A stretch of 51,327 bases of DNA from a virus, in the IMG/VR virus record IMGVR_UViG_3300010354_000127, positions 1 through 51,327 of that record. One strand, 5' to 3'. The notes under the pieces were generated by a model, which searched no databases, was not told the DNA's origin, and saw only the letters and a program-made list of their open reading frames with translations. Each line of letters begins with the position of its first letter. The stretch's first letter is position 1. Shown one piece after another: positions 21,192 to 29,883 of this stretch. Made by a program: the position numbers and the translations under genes.

Positions 21192-22607
21192 CTACTTGAG
21201 GCGCCAGTATTCCGGTGTGCGCCCGTAGTAGCCGGCATAACCGCTCGGCGACGCCACCCAGCTGAAGGTGCCACGGCTGGAGCTGTTGCTGATGATCGAC
21301 CCGTCGCGCTGCACGATCCCGATGTGGGGGTATGGCGGGCTGCCGTTGTCGCGCATGATCGCGATGGCGCCAGGCTCTGGGCCGCTGAGCAAGGTGCCGG
21401 CACCACTGGCCAGCACCGACCGAGCGGTGGGCACGTAATTGCTGCTGCCCCAGGGGGGCGTGATGCCCGCCTTCCTCAGTACCTTGTTCACCGCATAGAG
21501 GCAAGCGTTGTTGCCGCCATCGGGGCCGCCGCGCGTGTTCATCCCACGCGAGCTCGCGGCAGCATCCGCCACCGCCTTGGCCTTCACGCTGGCTGGCTTG
21601 CCGTTGTTCGCCCCGCTGCCGCCGGCCCACTCGCTGTTCTCCTCTCCCTTCGTCCCACAGTCGACCGAGGTGGTGTAGCCGCCGCTGGAGAGCTCATGGG
21701 TGATCTGCTTGATCACCCACGTTCCATCCACGTACTGCCTGAACCCCTTCAGCGTGATCTCGCCGTCGGCGTTCAGCTCTGGCCGGCCTGGCATCTTCAG
21801 GCTGATGCGCACCTCGCCCGACTTCAGTGACTGCAGCCTGCTCTCGGCAGCCTTCTCCGCCTCCTTCTCGTCGCGGAACAGGTGCTTCTCCTCGAACACC
21901 GGCAGCGGCCCCTTCGCCCCGAAGGTCTTGATCTTCTCCTTGTTCGTCTTGCGATCCAACCACTTCACCTTCACCTGGCCATAGGCCCCCCGGTTCTTGA
22001 GGGTGCAGCGCCAGTCGGTCACCTCCGACAGCGTGACGGTGAAGGCGCCCGCGCCTTCCGATCGTGGCGCCAGGATCAGCTTCCCGTCGGCCGGCTTGAT
22101 CGTCGCCTTGTTCTTCTCCGCCAGCCTGGTGAGGAAGCTCTGGTCGCTCTCGTTCGTCTGGTCCTCATGCTTGATGACCGTGCTGCCGACGTTGCCCTTG
22201 ATCACCACCTGCAGGCCGTTGCGCTTGCCGATCTCCTGCGCGATCTGGGCCAGGGTCTTGCCATGCCAGCTCTGCGTCCGCTGCTCCTTCACCAGCTCCG
22301 GTGCGGTCTGGGCAGCCGTGGCCTTGATGACCATCGACCTGGGCCCCATGCTCAGCTCCACCTCATCGATGGCGTAGCTGCCGAAGTAAATCGGCAACCT
22401 CCCGTTGTCGCTGTAGCCGAGCCAGACCTTCAGCCATGCGCCGGAGCGCGGCACCGGCAGCAGGCTGTCGCGATCGTCGAGGGCGATCTCCAGGCTGTCG
22501 CTCTGCTGGCCCGCCTGGTCGTTGATCCGCAGGCTCAGCAGCCGATCAGCGATCGCAGCCGTCACATCGGTGCCATCGGCCTCGATGCGGAATGCCGGCG
22601 TGCTCAT
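21192..22607 (-). CDS. Tail hub/late control D protein fused to a cysteine peptidase
   Basis: 471 aa. Residues 1-325 are a gpD/gp27-like hub (FRIEADGTDVTAAIADRLLSLRINDQAGQQSDSLEIAL, LAQIAQEIGKRNGLQVVI, SDQSFLTRLAEKNKATI, WVIKQITHELSSGGYTTSV). A Gly/Ala-rich linker (326-360) leads to a CHAP/NlpC-like domain with C369 in NNACLYAVNKVLRKAGI and H428 in PHIGIV, plus PGAIAIMRD. The P2 homologue (about 390 aa) has no such domain. The protein probably opens the cell wall during injection. Confidence 0.8.
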   Translation of the reverse strand: MSTPAFRIEADGTDVTAAIADRLLSLRINDQAGQQSDSLEIALDDRDSLLPVPRSGAWLKVWLGYSDNGRLPIYFGSYAIDEVELSMGPRSMVIKATAAQTAPELVKEQRTQSWHGKTLAQIAQEIGKRNGLQVVIKGNVGSTVIKHEDQTNESDQSFLTRLAEKNKATIKPADGKLILAPRSEGAGAFTVTLSEVTDWRCTLKNRGAYGQVKVKWLDRKTNKEKIKTFGAKGPLPVFEEKHLFRDEKEAEKAAESRLQSLKSGEVRISLKMPGRPELNADGEITLKGFRQYVDGTWVIKQITHELSSGGYTTSVDCGTKGEENSEWAGGSGANNGKPASVKAKAVADAAASSRGMNTRGGPDGGNNACLYAVNKVLRKAGITPPWGSSNYVPTARSVLASGAGTLLSGPEPGAIAIMRDNGSPPYPHIGIVQRDGSIISNSSSRGTFSWVASPSGYAGYYGRTPEYWRLK

Positions 22608-22816
22608 GGATCCCAGATCCGCAGGGTGGTGGTGGTCTCAGGCTGCTGCAGATCCGGCAGCACGATCGTCAGGCCCTCGGGCAGGATCGGCATCAGCTCC
22701 GCCAGGTTCTGGTTGGCGGCCAGCACCGCCTCGACTGTGCCCTGCGTGCGGCCGTAGTACCGGTGGCAGATCGCATCCACCTCATCGAACTGCCTGGTGA
22801 TGTAGCGCTGTGCCAC
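22604..22816 (-). CDS. Tail protein X (P2 gpX-like)
   Basis: 70 aa with a GTG start at 22816 after GGAGGAGG. FDEVDAICHRYYGRTQGTVEAVLAANQNLAELMPILPEGLTIVLPD has the LysM-like shape of the gpX family, an essential tail protein between U and D in P2. Same gene order here. Its stop overlaps the D gene (ATGA). Confidence 0.85.
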   Translation of the reverse strand: MAQRYITRQFDEVDAICHRYYGRTQGTVEAVLAANQNLAELMPILPEGLTIVLPDLQQPETTTTLRIWDP

Positions 22817-22817
22817 G

Positions 22818-23801
22818 TCAGCCTCCTCCGGTGAGCTGAATCAGGGGCCGCAGGGTGTCCGTCACCTTCGGATCGACCTTCAGGATCTCGCCCAAGGTGG
22901 CGGTGCTGTCGAGCAGGGTGCTCACCGACTGCAGATCCTCCGGCTTCGCCAGGCCCGACGCCTGCAGCGCTGGCGCACCCACCAGCGAGGCTGCCTCGAG
23001 CGCGATCGCCATCCCGGTCGGGCCGTTGCCGGTGGCATAGGCCTGAGCCAGGTTGGCGGCGTTGATCCCGATCTGTGCCCAGGCATCGTTCTGGTCGACG
23101 TTGATCCCCAGCACGCCCATGGTGCCGAGTGCCGCGCCCACATAGTCGCCGCTGGAGATCTGGCCGGCGAGCCTGATGCCGGTCTGGGCGATGCTGGCCA
23201 GCTGGCCCAGGCCGAAGCCTGCCTGCGTCGCCTGCTGGGTCAGCGCCTGGAAGGGTGACTTCTGCGTCCAGTCGACGAGGCCGAATGAGCTGCCGAAGCC
23301 GGTGAAGTCGAGGGCGCCAGCCGGCAGCTGCAGGCCCTGTGCGACGAAGCCGGCCGCGGCGCCGAGGGCCGGCGCGACGCTCAGCGGGCTGGCGGCAAGG
23401 CCGGGGTTGTCGTCGGCGTAATAGACCAGCTGCACGGAGAACGTGATCTGCCTGGCAGCACCACCCGGGGCGAAGACGCCGCGGCCCTCACGCAGCTGCT
23501 TGATCGCCCACTTCCCGTAGATCCTCCCCAGGCCGTCGGAGAGCATGAGCGGCTTGCCTGCGCGCGCGATGGCCCGCAGCTCCTCGACGGTGCCCTGCCG
23601 GCCGCTGAAGCCTGGGTAGAGCACCCCCTCCATCGTGATGTCCTGGGCGCCAGGCCCGAGGAACTGCTGAGCGGGATCGCGCAGCAGCCGGCCCTGTTCC
23701 TCCCATCGGTAGGAGGCGTCCCAGTCGAGGGTCTGGGGTGCGCCGTTGAGCAGGGAGAACTGGAAGTCGCCGAGCTGGTAGAGCGGTGTGGTGCTGCTCA
23801 T
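22818..23801 (-). CDS. Tail completion protein U-like, extended
   Basis: 327 aa from the ATG at 23801. Residues 1-140 (MSSTTPLYQLGDFQFSLLNGAPQTLDW, RLLRDPAQQFLGPGAQDITMEGVLYPGF, ITFSVQLVYYADD) match the P2 gpU family. The second half is Ala/Gly-rich and helical (SIAQTGIRLAGQISSGDYVGAALGTMGVLG) with no recognised domain. P2 gpU is about half as long, so the C-terminal extension is special to this line. Confidence 0.78.
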   Translation of the reverse strand: MSSTTPLYQLGDFQFSLLNGAPQTLDWDASYRWEEQGRLLRDPAQQFLGPGAQDITMEGVLYPGFSGRQGTVEELRAIARAGKPLMLSDGLGRIYGKWAIKQLREGRGVFAPGGAARQITFSVQLVYYADDNPGLAASPLSVAPALGAAAGFVAQGLQLPAGALDFTGFGSSFGLVDWTQKSPFQALTQQATQAGFGLGQLASIAQTGIRLAGQISSGDYVGAALGTMGVLGINVDQNDAWAQIGINAANLAQAYATGNGPTGMAIALEAASLVGAPALQASGLAKPEDLQSVSTLLDSTATLGEILKVDPKVTDTLRPLIQLTGGG

Positions 23802-23803
23802 GA

Positions 23804-26800
23804 TCAGTCGTTCAGGAGCACGCGATGGGAGGACTCGAGCTCGCGCTGGATGTCGGCGAAGGCGAGCTCCACCTGACGGCGGATCTCCAGTGCATCGCCT
23901 CCTGAGCCACCTGCGTGGATGGTAACGGGGGCATGGATGGTGACCGGTGCGACGGCCCGTTGCTGCTGCTGCGGGGGCAGCGGGGCGGGCACGTTGATGG
24001 CCGGCGCCGGCGGTGCCTCGGCTGGAGCAGCAGGAGCCGTCAGCGCGATCCGGTTGATCACCGGCGACGCCATTTGGGCCGGGCCTGCGAACTGCGGCGT
24101 GGGCAGGTTGATCAGCGGCGCGACGGGCTGCGGCGCGGTCAGGTTGACGGCCGGTGCGGGGACCATCAGGGGGGCAGGGGCCCCAGGCGCCGCGATGTTC
24201 ATGGTGGGCGGCGGCACCAGCTGGGGCGCGGGGGCGCTGGCGGCTGCCACGTTCACCGTCGGCGAGGCGACGCGCACAGCTGGCGCTGGGGCCACGGCCG
24301 CCGGAGGAGCGGCGACGCGCGGCGCAGGGAGGTTGATCAGCGGCCGAGGTGCATCGGGCGCTGCCAGGGTCACAGCCGGCGGCGGCACCAGCTGGGGGGC
24401 GGGGGCGCCTACCACGTTCACAGTCGGTGGTGCTGCGACGCGGGGGGGCGCGACGTTGACAGCCGGCGGCGGCACCAGCTGCTGGGGCTGGACCGCAGGG
24501 GCCGCGACATTCACCATGGGCGCCGCGACGCGCACCATCGGCGCCTGCGGCTGAGGCATCGCCGGGGCGGCCGCGGCCATCGCCACCATCGGCGGCGGTG
24601 CATCGATCCGCACCATCGGCTGCGGCAGCATCTCTGCGGCCACCGGCTGCGCGGCCAGCATTGCGGCCACCGCACCAGCGGTCAGCGGCTGGGCGACGCG
24701 CGGGATGATCGCCCCGTTGAACTCTGGCCAGAACAGCTCGGCCCGCCGCTCGCCCACGATGTAGGGGGAGCCCTTCCGCACACGGCCGCCGGTCGCGCGC
24801 GGCTGCGGCGCCCTGCCAGGGGAGGCGGCACGCGCGACAGCAGAACGCCCCGGTGCAATCGGCTGCGGCCGCGCCACGTTCGCCGTGTCGGCAGGGCCAC
24901 CGCTCACCATGCTCTTGATGCGGCTCCAGGTGGAGCCGATCCAGCCGAACAGCGCGCCGGCACGGGACTTGAGGCCGTTCATGATCGCCTCGATCACCGC
25001 GCTGCCGACGCTGGCGACACGGCCAGGCGTCTGCCGGATGAAGGCGACGACGCGGTTGAAGATCGCCTGGATGCCAGGCGCCAGGCGCTGGAAGGCGCCG
25101 ACGATCAGGCCCGGGATGGGGAAGATGATCCTGAGGATCTGCGGACCCCACGCGCGCACGACGGCCAGCGCCCTGGCCCAGGTTTGGGCCATGAAGGTGC
25201 CGATGCTGGTGAACAGCGACCGGATGGCCGGGCCGAGGGCCTGCAGTGCCGACATCATCTGGCCTGGCAGCGCGGCGACGATCGCCAGCCCCTGCACGGC
25301 CCAGCTGCGGATCGCCGCCAGGCCGCTGCTCAGCGTCTGGCCGATGCCCAGCACGACGGCACCGAGGCCCTGCAGCCCAGCCGAGAAGCCGGTGACGACG
25401 AACCGGCCCATGCCGATCGCCTGCTGCAGCAGCCCAGCACCGATCTGATCCAGGCCGCTGAAGGCCTGCGCGATGCCGGCGACAGCCTGGCCCGGGTTCA
25501 GGGTGAAGACCCCGACGAGGGTGTTCCAGATCCCCCGGGCGACGTTGACCACGCCGGTCAGCGCGGTCCTGACGCCCTCGATCATCTGCCCCAGGCCGGC
25601 GCCCATGATCGCCGCCCACCCCTGCTGGGCCAGCCGCGCGCCTTGGCTGAAGAGGCCGCCGATCCAGGTGGTGAACTGCCCCCATCCGGCCTTGATCCCC
25701 TCCCATGCGCGCGCCGCCGCGGCGCTGACCTGCGGCCAGTATTTGACGAGCGCGAAGATCGCGGCGCCGATGCCGCCGATCAGGGCGATCCATGGCAGCA
25801 GCGGCAGCATGGCGGCGAAGGCTGCGCCTCCGACGGTCGTGAGGCCTGCGACGGCGGTGCCGACGAAGCCGGCGATGGCGGTGCCGATTGCTGCGAGGGC
25901 CGGCCCGACGACGCCCAGCGCGCCGGCGATCGTGGCGCCGAGGCCACTGAACCAGCCGGCGACGATGCCGATGCTGCCCAGCCAGCCGGCGATCGTGGCG
26001 CCCAGCGACACGCCGGCCAGGGCGGTGCCGATGGTGCCGATCGCGCTGATCACCCCGGCGATGATCGGCAGCGCCACCACCAGGCCGGCCAGCGCACCGC
26101 CAATCAGCACGATGCCGGTCACCAGGCCCTGGTTGTTCTGCGCGAACTCAGCGAAGCGGACCATCACCGGGCCGATCGCCTTCATGATCGCGTTCAGGCT
26201 CGGCAGGATCGCCGCGCCGATGCTCACCCCGAGGGCATTGAGGCCGTTCTGGAAGATCTTCGCCTGGGCCCCGGCGGTGCCCATCTGGTTGTTGAACTCC
26301 TTCTGCATCGAGCCGGCGAAGGCCTGCTTGTCGCGGATGAGGTCGAACGCCTGGCCGATCAGCTTCGTGTTCGTCAGCAGCGGCATGATCGCCGCCTTGC
26401 TCTCCTCGCCGAACAGGGCGCCGGCGATGCTGACCTGCTGCTCTTTCGGCAGCTTGGCCATCTTCTCGAGGACGCTCTTCATCGTCCCTTCCGGGTCGAT
26501 CTGCATCCCCTTCGCCAGCTCCTCGGAGATGTCCATGGCGGCACCCTTCGCCGCCTTCTTGATTGCCCCCTTGCCGCCCTTGATCTGCGCCGCCAGGTCC
26601 TCGCCGCGGAACAGGGTCGCCAGGGCGAACTGCTGATTGGTCGTCGCCTGGCTGCCCTTCGTCAGCGCGTTCAGGAAGTTCTTCAGGCCGGTGGCCGCCA
26701 CCTCCGTCGGGGTGCCGCTGGCCAGGAACGCCGCGCCCATCCCCGCCACCTGCTCAGCGGTCAGGCCGGCGGCCTTGCCGATCGCGCCGATCCGCCGCGT

Positions 26801-27430
26801 CACCTCCGTGAGGTCGGCCGCGTTGACGGTGCCCTGGAACTTGTCCGACAGGAAGTTGATGGCGTCGCCGAGGTTCTCGACCTGCGGCTGCGTCAGGCCC
26901 ATCGAGGCCCGCAGCGCCACCATGGCGTCGCCGGCCTGCTCGGCGGTCATCTGGAACGCCACACCCATCCGCGCGGCCGCGCGCGTGAAGGGGATGATCT
27001 CGCTCTCCTTGTAGCCGGCGAAGCCCGCGCTCGCGGCGATCTGGCTCAGCTGCGCAGCGGTGTAGGGCAGCTCCGTCGACAGCTTGATCAGCCGGTTGCC
27101 GAACCGCTTCAGGCCGGCCTCACCATCCTTGAAGTCAACGGCCTTACGGACGTCCGCCATGGCCTTGTCGAACTCCATCGCCGCCCGCACCGACAGGCCG
27201 ATGGCTCCAGCGAACGCCGTTGCCCCCACCGTGGCCTGCTGCCACAGGGCGGTGTCGAACATCGACTTGAACGATCGCCGGCCGGCAATCGCTGCATCGT
27301 TCAGGGTGCGGTTCACGTTCCGCCCCAGCGACGACACCTGCACCTGGGCCTGCCGGATCGAGGTGCCCAGGCTGGCCGCGATCTTCCCGCCGATCTCGAC
27401 GGTGATCTTCTGCTGGGAGCCGCCGATCAT
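23804..27430 (-). CDS. Tail tape measure protein
   Basis: 1208 aa. N-terminal coil (IGGKIAASLGTSIRQAQVQVSSLGRNVNRTLND), the TMP core about 70-330 (FDKAMADVRKAVDF, FTRAAARMGVAFQMTAEQAGDAMVALRASMGL), a hydrophobic middle (about 430-560, many V/I/G/A spans) and a long Pro/Ala/Val-rich tail (about 935-1170) with repeated LVPPPAVNV-type units. It sets tail length and may form a membrane channel. Place after E/E' matches P2 T. The large opposite-strand frame here is a GC shadow. Confidence 0.92.
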   Translation of the reverse strand: MIGGSQQKITVEIGGKIAASLGTSIRQAQVQVSSLGRNVNRTLNDAAIAGRRSFKSMFDTALWQQATVGATAFAGAIGLSVRAAMEFDKAMADVRKAVDFKDGEAGLKRFGNRLIKLSTELPYTAAQLSQIAASAGFAGYKESEIIPFTRAAARMGVAFQMTAEQAGDAMVALRASMGLTQPQVENLGDAINFLSDKFQGTVNAADLTEVTRRIGAIGKAAGLTAEQVAGMGAAFLASGTPTEVAATGLKNFLNALTKGSQATTNQQFALATLFRGEDLAAQIKGGKGAIKKAAKGAAMDISEELAKGMQIDPEGTMKSVLEKMAKLPKEQQVSIAGALFGEESKAAIMPLLTNTKLIGQAFDLIRDKQAFAGSMQKEFNNQMGTAGAQAKIFQNGLNALGVSIGAAILPSLNAIMKAIGPVMVRFAEFAQNNQGLVTGIVLIGGALAGLVVALPIIAGVISAIGTIGTALAGVSLGATIAGWLGSIGIVAGWFSGLGATIAGALGVVGPALAAIGTAIAGFVGTAVAGLTTVGGAAFAAMLPLLPWIALIGGIGAAIFALVKYWPQVSAAAARAWEGIKAGWGQFTTWIGGLFSQGARLAQQGWAAIMGAGLGQMIEGVRTALTGVVNVARGIWNTLVGVFTLNPGQAVAGIAQAFSGLDQIGAGLLQQAIGMGRFVVTGFSAGLQGLGAVVLGIGQTLSSGLAAIRSWAVQGLAIVAALPGQMMSALQALGPAIRSLFTSIGTFMAQTWARALAVVRAWGPQILRIIFPIPGLIVGAFQRLAPGIQAIFNRVVAFIRQTPGRVASVGSAVIEAIMNGLKSRAGALFGWIGSTWSRIKSMVSGGPADTANVARPQPIAPGRSAVARAASPGRAPQPRATGGRVRKGSPYIVGERRAELFWPEFNGAIIPRVAQPLTAGAVAAMLAAQPVAAEMLPQPMVRIDAPPPMVAMAAAAPAMPQPQAPMVRVAAPMVNVAAPAVQPQQLVPPPAVNVAPPRVAAPPTVNVVGAPAPQLVPPPAVTLAAPDAPRPLINLPAPRVAAPPAAVAPAPAVRVASPTVNVAAASAPAPQLVPPPTMNIAAPGAPAPLMVPAPAVNLTAPQPVAPLINLPTPQFAGPAQMASPVINRIALTAPAAPAEAPPAPAINVPAPLPPQQQQRAVAPVTIHAPVTIHAGGSGGDALEIRRQVELAFADIQRELESSHRVLLND

Positions 27431-27564
27431 GCTTCCTTCAGCTGCTGGGCAATCTCATCCTGGACCCCTTGAGCGGCGCGGAGCCAGGCGAGGAAGTCGT
27501 CGATGAACTCGTCGAGGATCTCAGCCAAACCCCAGCCGGTGAGCTTCGACAGGATGACGATCAT
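27427..27564 (-). CDS. Tail assembly chaperone E'-like, probable frameshift product
   Basis: 45 aa if started at the ATG at 27564 (MIVILSKLTGWGLAEILDEFIDDFLAWLRAAQ). The frame stays open back through the end of the E gene, in the -1 frame. This is the arrangement of P2 E and E+E', where the longer product arises by -1 frameshift. Its stop overlaps the tape-measure ATG. Size and place fit; the frameshift itself is inferred. Confidence 0.65.
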   Translation of the reverse strand: MIVILSKLTGWGLAEILDEFIDDFLAWLRAAQGVQDEIAQQLKEA

Positions 27565-27587
27565 CCGCCGAAGCTCAGACAGGCTGG

Positions 27588-27863
27588 TCAGGGTTTGGCC
27601 TTCTGAAAAAGCACCACCTGCTCTTCCAGCTTCTTCCAGTCGGCGGAGTCGAGCTCGAGGAGCTCGTCCCTGGTGATCTCGCAGAGGTTGGAGATCAGCA
27701 CCAGGCCGGTCTCCGCATCGTCGCCACCACCGGCCTTCTGGGCCGTGATCATGTCGCGCACCTTGGGCCGGCGCATGACGAGGTACTGGACCTCAGCGCC
27801 GCTGATCTGAATGGGGAAGTCGAGCTCGATCTTCGCCGTGTTGGGGTGGGGGGTTTTGGACAT
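27588..27863 (-). CDS. Tail assembly chaperone E-like
   Basis: 91 aa: IELDFPIQISGAEVQYLVMRRPKVRDMITAQKAGGGDDAETGLVLISNLCEITRDELLELDSADWKKLEEQVVLFQ, the P2 gpE/phage tail assembly chaperone pattern. The last codons contain GCTTTTTCAG (minus strand, around 27603-27612), a run where ribosomes might slip by -1 into the E' frame. Sits between the tube and tape-measure genes. Confidence 0.8.
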   Translation of the reverse strand: MSKTPHPNTAKIELDFPIQISGAEVQYLVMRRPKVRDMITAQKAGGGDDAETGLVLISNLCEITRDELLELDSADWKKLEEQVVLFQKAKP

Positions 27864-27868
27864 TGAAA

Positions 27869-28378
27869 TCAGACTCCGATGGCAGTGCGGATGGTGGCGA
27901 GCTGATCGACACCGTTGATCTTGCGGATCATGTTCACCACGTCGATCTCATGAACGACGCGGCCGCCCACGGTCTCCTTGTAGTAGCGCAGGGCGAGGTT
28001 GAACTTCACGCTGCTGGTGTCGCCGGACTTCCAGTCGCCGTGATCGAGCTCTTTGACCACGCCGGTCATGTTCACGATCATCGGGACGGCGGCTTCACCG
28101 TCGCGACGGAGAGCGCCACGGGCCGTGAGCTGCGTCGCGGCACCGTCGGCCAGGCCGTAGAGCGAGAGCATGTCGGGCTCGTACTCGAACAGCTCGAAGC
28201 TCGTCTCCAGCTTCTCCATGCCGAGGTCGATCTCGGCAGGGATGTCCATGCCGCCGCCGCGATACTCCTCCATCTTGGTGGTGAGCTTCGGCAGCGTGAG
28301 CATGGAGACCTGTCCGGCGAGGCCGCGGCCATCGACGAACAGGCTGAAGTTCTTCAGTACGCGGGGGATCTGGGCCAT
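27869..28378 (-). CDS. Major tail tube protein (P2 FII-like)
   Basis: 169 aa. IPRVLKNFSLFVDGRGLAGQVSMLTLPKLTTKMEEYRGGGMDIPAEIDLGMEKLETSFEL is the contractile-tail tube family start; KSGDTSSVKFNLALRYYKETVGGRVVHEIDVVNMIRKINGVDQL is its end. Forms the inner tube; the sheath gene lies just upstream. Confidence 0.92.
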   Translation of the reverse strand: MAQIPRVLKNFSLFVDGRGLAGQVSMLTLPKLTTKMEEYRGGGMDIPAEIDLGMEKLETSFELFEYEPDMLSLYGLADGAATQLTARGALRRDGEAAVPMIVNMTGVVKELDHGDWKSGDTSSVKFNLALRYYKETVGGRVVHEIDVVNMIRKINGVDQLATIRTAIGV

Positions 28379-28413
28379 GGGTCAGTCCTGCAGGGTGGGC
28401 GGTTGAAAGGCGA

Positions 28414-29832
28414 TCAGCGGAACAGGTCGACGACGTAGCTGTTGACCAGGTGGCTGCGGAACGTGACTCGCTCAGCCGGGAAGGGCGGAGTGAAGTCGAA
28501 GTCGAAGAACACCTGCCCGTTGGCGATGCTCGTCGGGCTGTTCAGTTCGGGATCGACCCAGACGTCGCCGCCGAGGATGGCGCCGCGCGACTGGAGATTG
28601 CGGAGATAGCCCCGCACGCTCTCCTGAACCTCCTCGAGGTAGGTGGCGGTGATGCAGCGGTCAACGGCCCAGAGGTGACCGCGCAGGATGGACTCGTTGA
28701 TCATGTCGGCCGTGCGCCGGACCGACAGGAAGGCGTACTTCGGATCCATCGCCAGGGTGCGGTTGCCCCACAGGCGGAAGCCCTGCTCGCGAACGATCGT
28801 CGCGATCTTCGATTCGTTGAGCAGGTTGGCCCGGGAGGTGTAGTCGCCCAGGGCGAAGTCGATGGCACGTGCGGTGCCCTCGATGCCGGCGATCTCGTTG
28901 TTGGAAGGGCTCCACCAGAAGCCGCGCTCGTTGTCGACCTTGTTGATCAGGCCGGCGACGGCGGCGGAGGCAGGCACAGCGGCGCCGTCGCGCAGCACCC
29001 AGGGATCGACCACGTAGATGCGGTCGCTGCCGAAGTCGTCGGCGATCTGGATGGCGGCAGCGTCGGTGGTGTTGGGCCCGTCGGCGACGATGACCGCGCG
29101 GAGGCGGAAGGCGATGCCGAGCAGTTCAGCCAGCACCTCGGAGCGAACGGTGCCGCGGTTGATGGTGCCGGCCGTGGCCTGGGTGCCGCCGCTGGGCGGT
29201 GCACCGATCGTGACGGTGGGGTTGGTGGCGTAGCCCGAGCCAGGGTCGGTGATGGTGATGCTCACCACCTTGCCGGCGTTTTCGCCGGTGCCGAGCACCG
29301 CCACCGCCGTGGCCTGCTTGCCGCCACCAGCAGGGGCGGCAATGGTGACCGCCGGGGCCGTGGTGTAGCCAGCCCCCTGGTTCTGCACGGCGATCGAGAG
29401 GATCCCGTTGGTGCTGCGCTGATGGGTGAACCCAGGAGCGATGAGGATGCGGGGTGCGAAGCCCACGGCGCCCTCGGCGGCCAGGAAGGCATGCACGCCC
29501 TCATAGGCGCCGGTGCCGTTGTTGATCCCGCCTCGGACGTTGTTGATGGTGGCACCTTCGTTGAGGCCCTCGGCCACTCGCACCACCACGACCACGGCGC
29601 CGGCCTGGTCGTAGATCAGGTCCAGTGCGGAGGGGAGAGTGCCGGTTTCACCGAGGCCCTGCATCTCACCCCGGCGCGTCACGAGGACGGGGGTATTGAG
29701 GGGGAAGGCATCGGCATCGGCATCAGGAGCAGTGCCGATCAGACCGATCACGCTGGAGCGGATGGTCTGAATGGGGCGAGCTCCAGTGTCGACCTGGAGA
29801 ACCTCCACACCGTGGAGAAAGGTGGTAGTCAT
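28414..29832 (-). CDS. Contractile tail sheath protein (P2 FI-like)
   Basis: 472 aa, ATG at 29832 with AGGAGG. Sheath family marks: N-terminal FLHGVEVLQVDTGARPIQTIRSSVIGLIGTAPDADAD, central RIYVVDPWVL and C-terminal RLWGNRTLAMDPKYAFLSVRRTADMINESI with the conserved domain that binds the tube. An inserted beta part (about 150-225) has two GxGYTxxPxVTI repeats rich in Gly. Defines this as a myovirus-type tail. Confidence 0.93.
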   Translation of the reverse strand: MTTTFLHGVEVLQVDTGARPIQTIRSSVIGLIGTAPDADADAFPLNTPVLVTRRGEMQGLGETGTLPSALDLIYDQAGAVVVVVRVAEGLNEGATINNVRGGINNGTGAYEGVHAFLAAEGAVGFAPRILIAPGFTHQRSTNGILSIAVQNQGAGYTTAPAVTIAAPAGGGKQATAVAVLGTGENAGKVVSITITDPGSGYATNPTVTIGAPPSGGTQATAGTINRGTVRSEVLAELLGIAFRLRAVIVADGPNTTDAAAIQIADDFGSDRIYVVDPWVLRDGAAVPASAAVAGLINKVDNERGFWWSPSNNEIAGIEGTARAIDFALGDYTSRANLLNESKIATIVREQGFRLWGNRTLAMDPKYAFLSVRRTADMINESILRGHLWAVDRCITATYLEEVQESVRGYLRNLQSRGAILGGDVWVDPELNSPTSIANGQVFFDFDFTPPFPAERVTFRSHLVNSYVVDLFR

Positions 29833-29883
29833 GCGCGGAGAACCTCCTGTCAGATTGAGTCTAGCCGCCCCGGCCCAAAGGCC

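Noticed and set aside
22818-25793. Minus-strand frame of 991 residues extending the U gene upstream
   Set aside because: The upstream part reads through the tape measure out of frame and is Arg/Ala/Gly-rich. The U-like protein starts at 23801.
23915-27472. 1185-residue plus-strand open frame opposite the tape measure
   Set aside because: It mirrors the conserved tape-measure gene, is extremely rich in G, R, D and A, and has no domain. It results from high GC and few stop codons.
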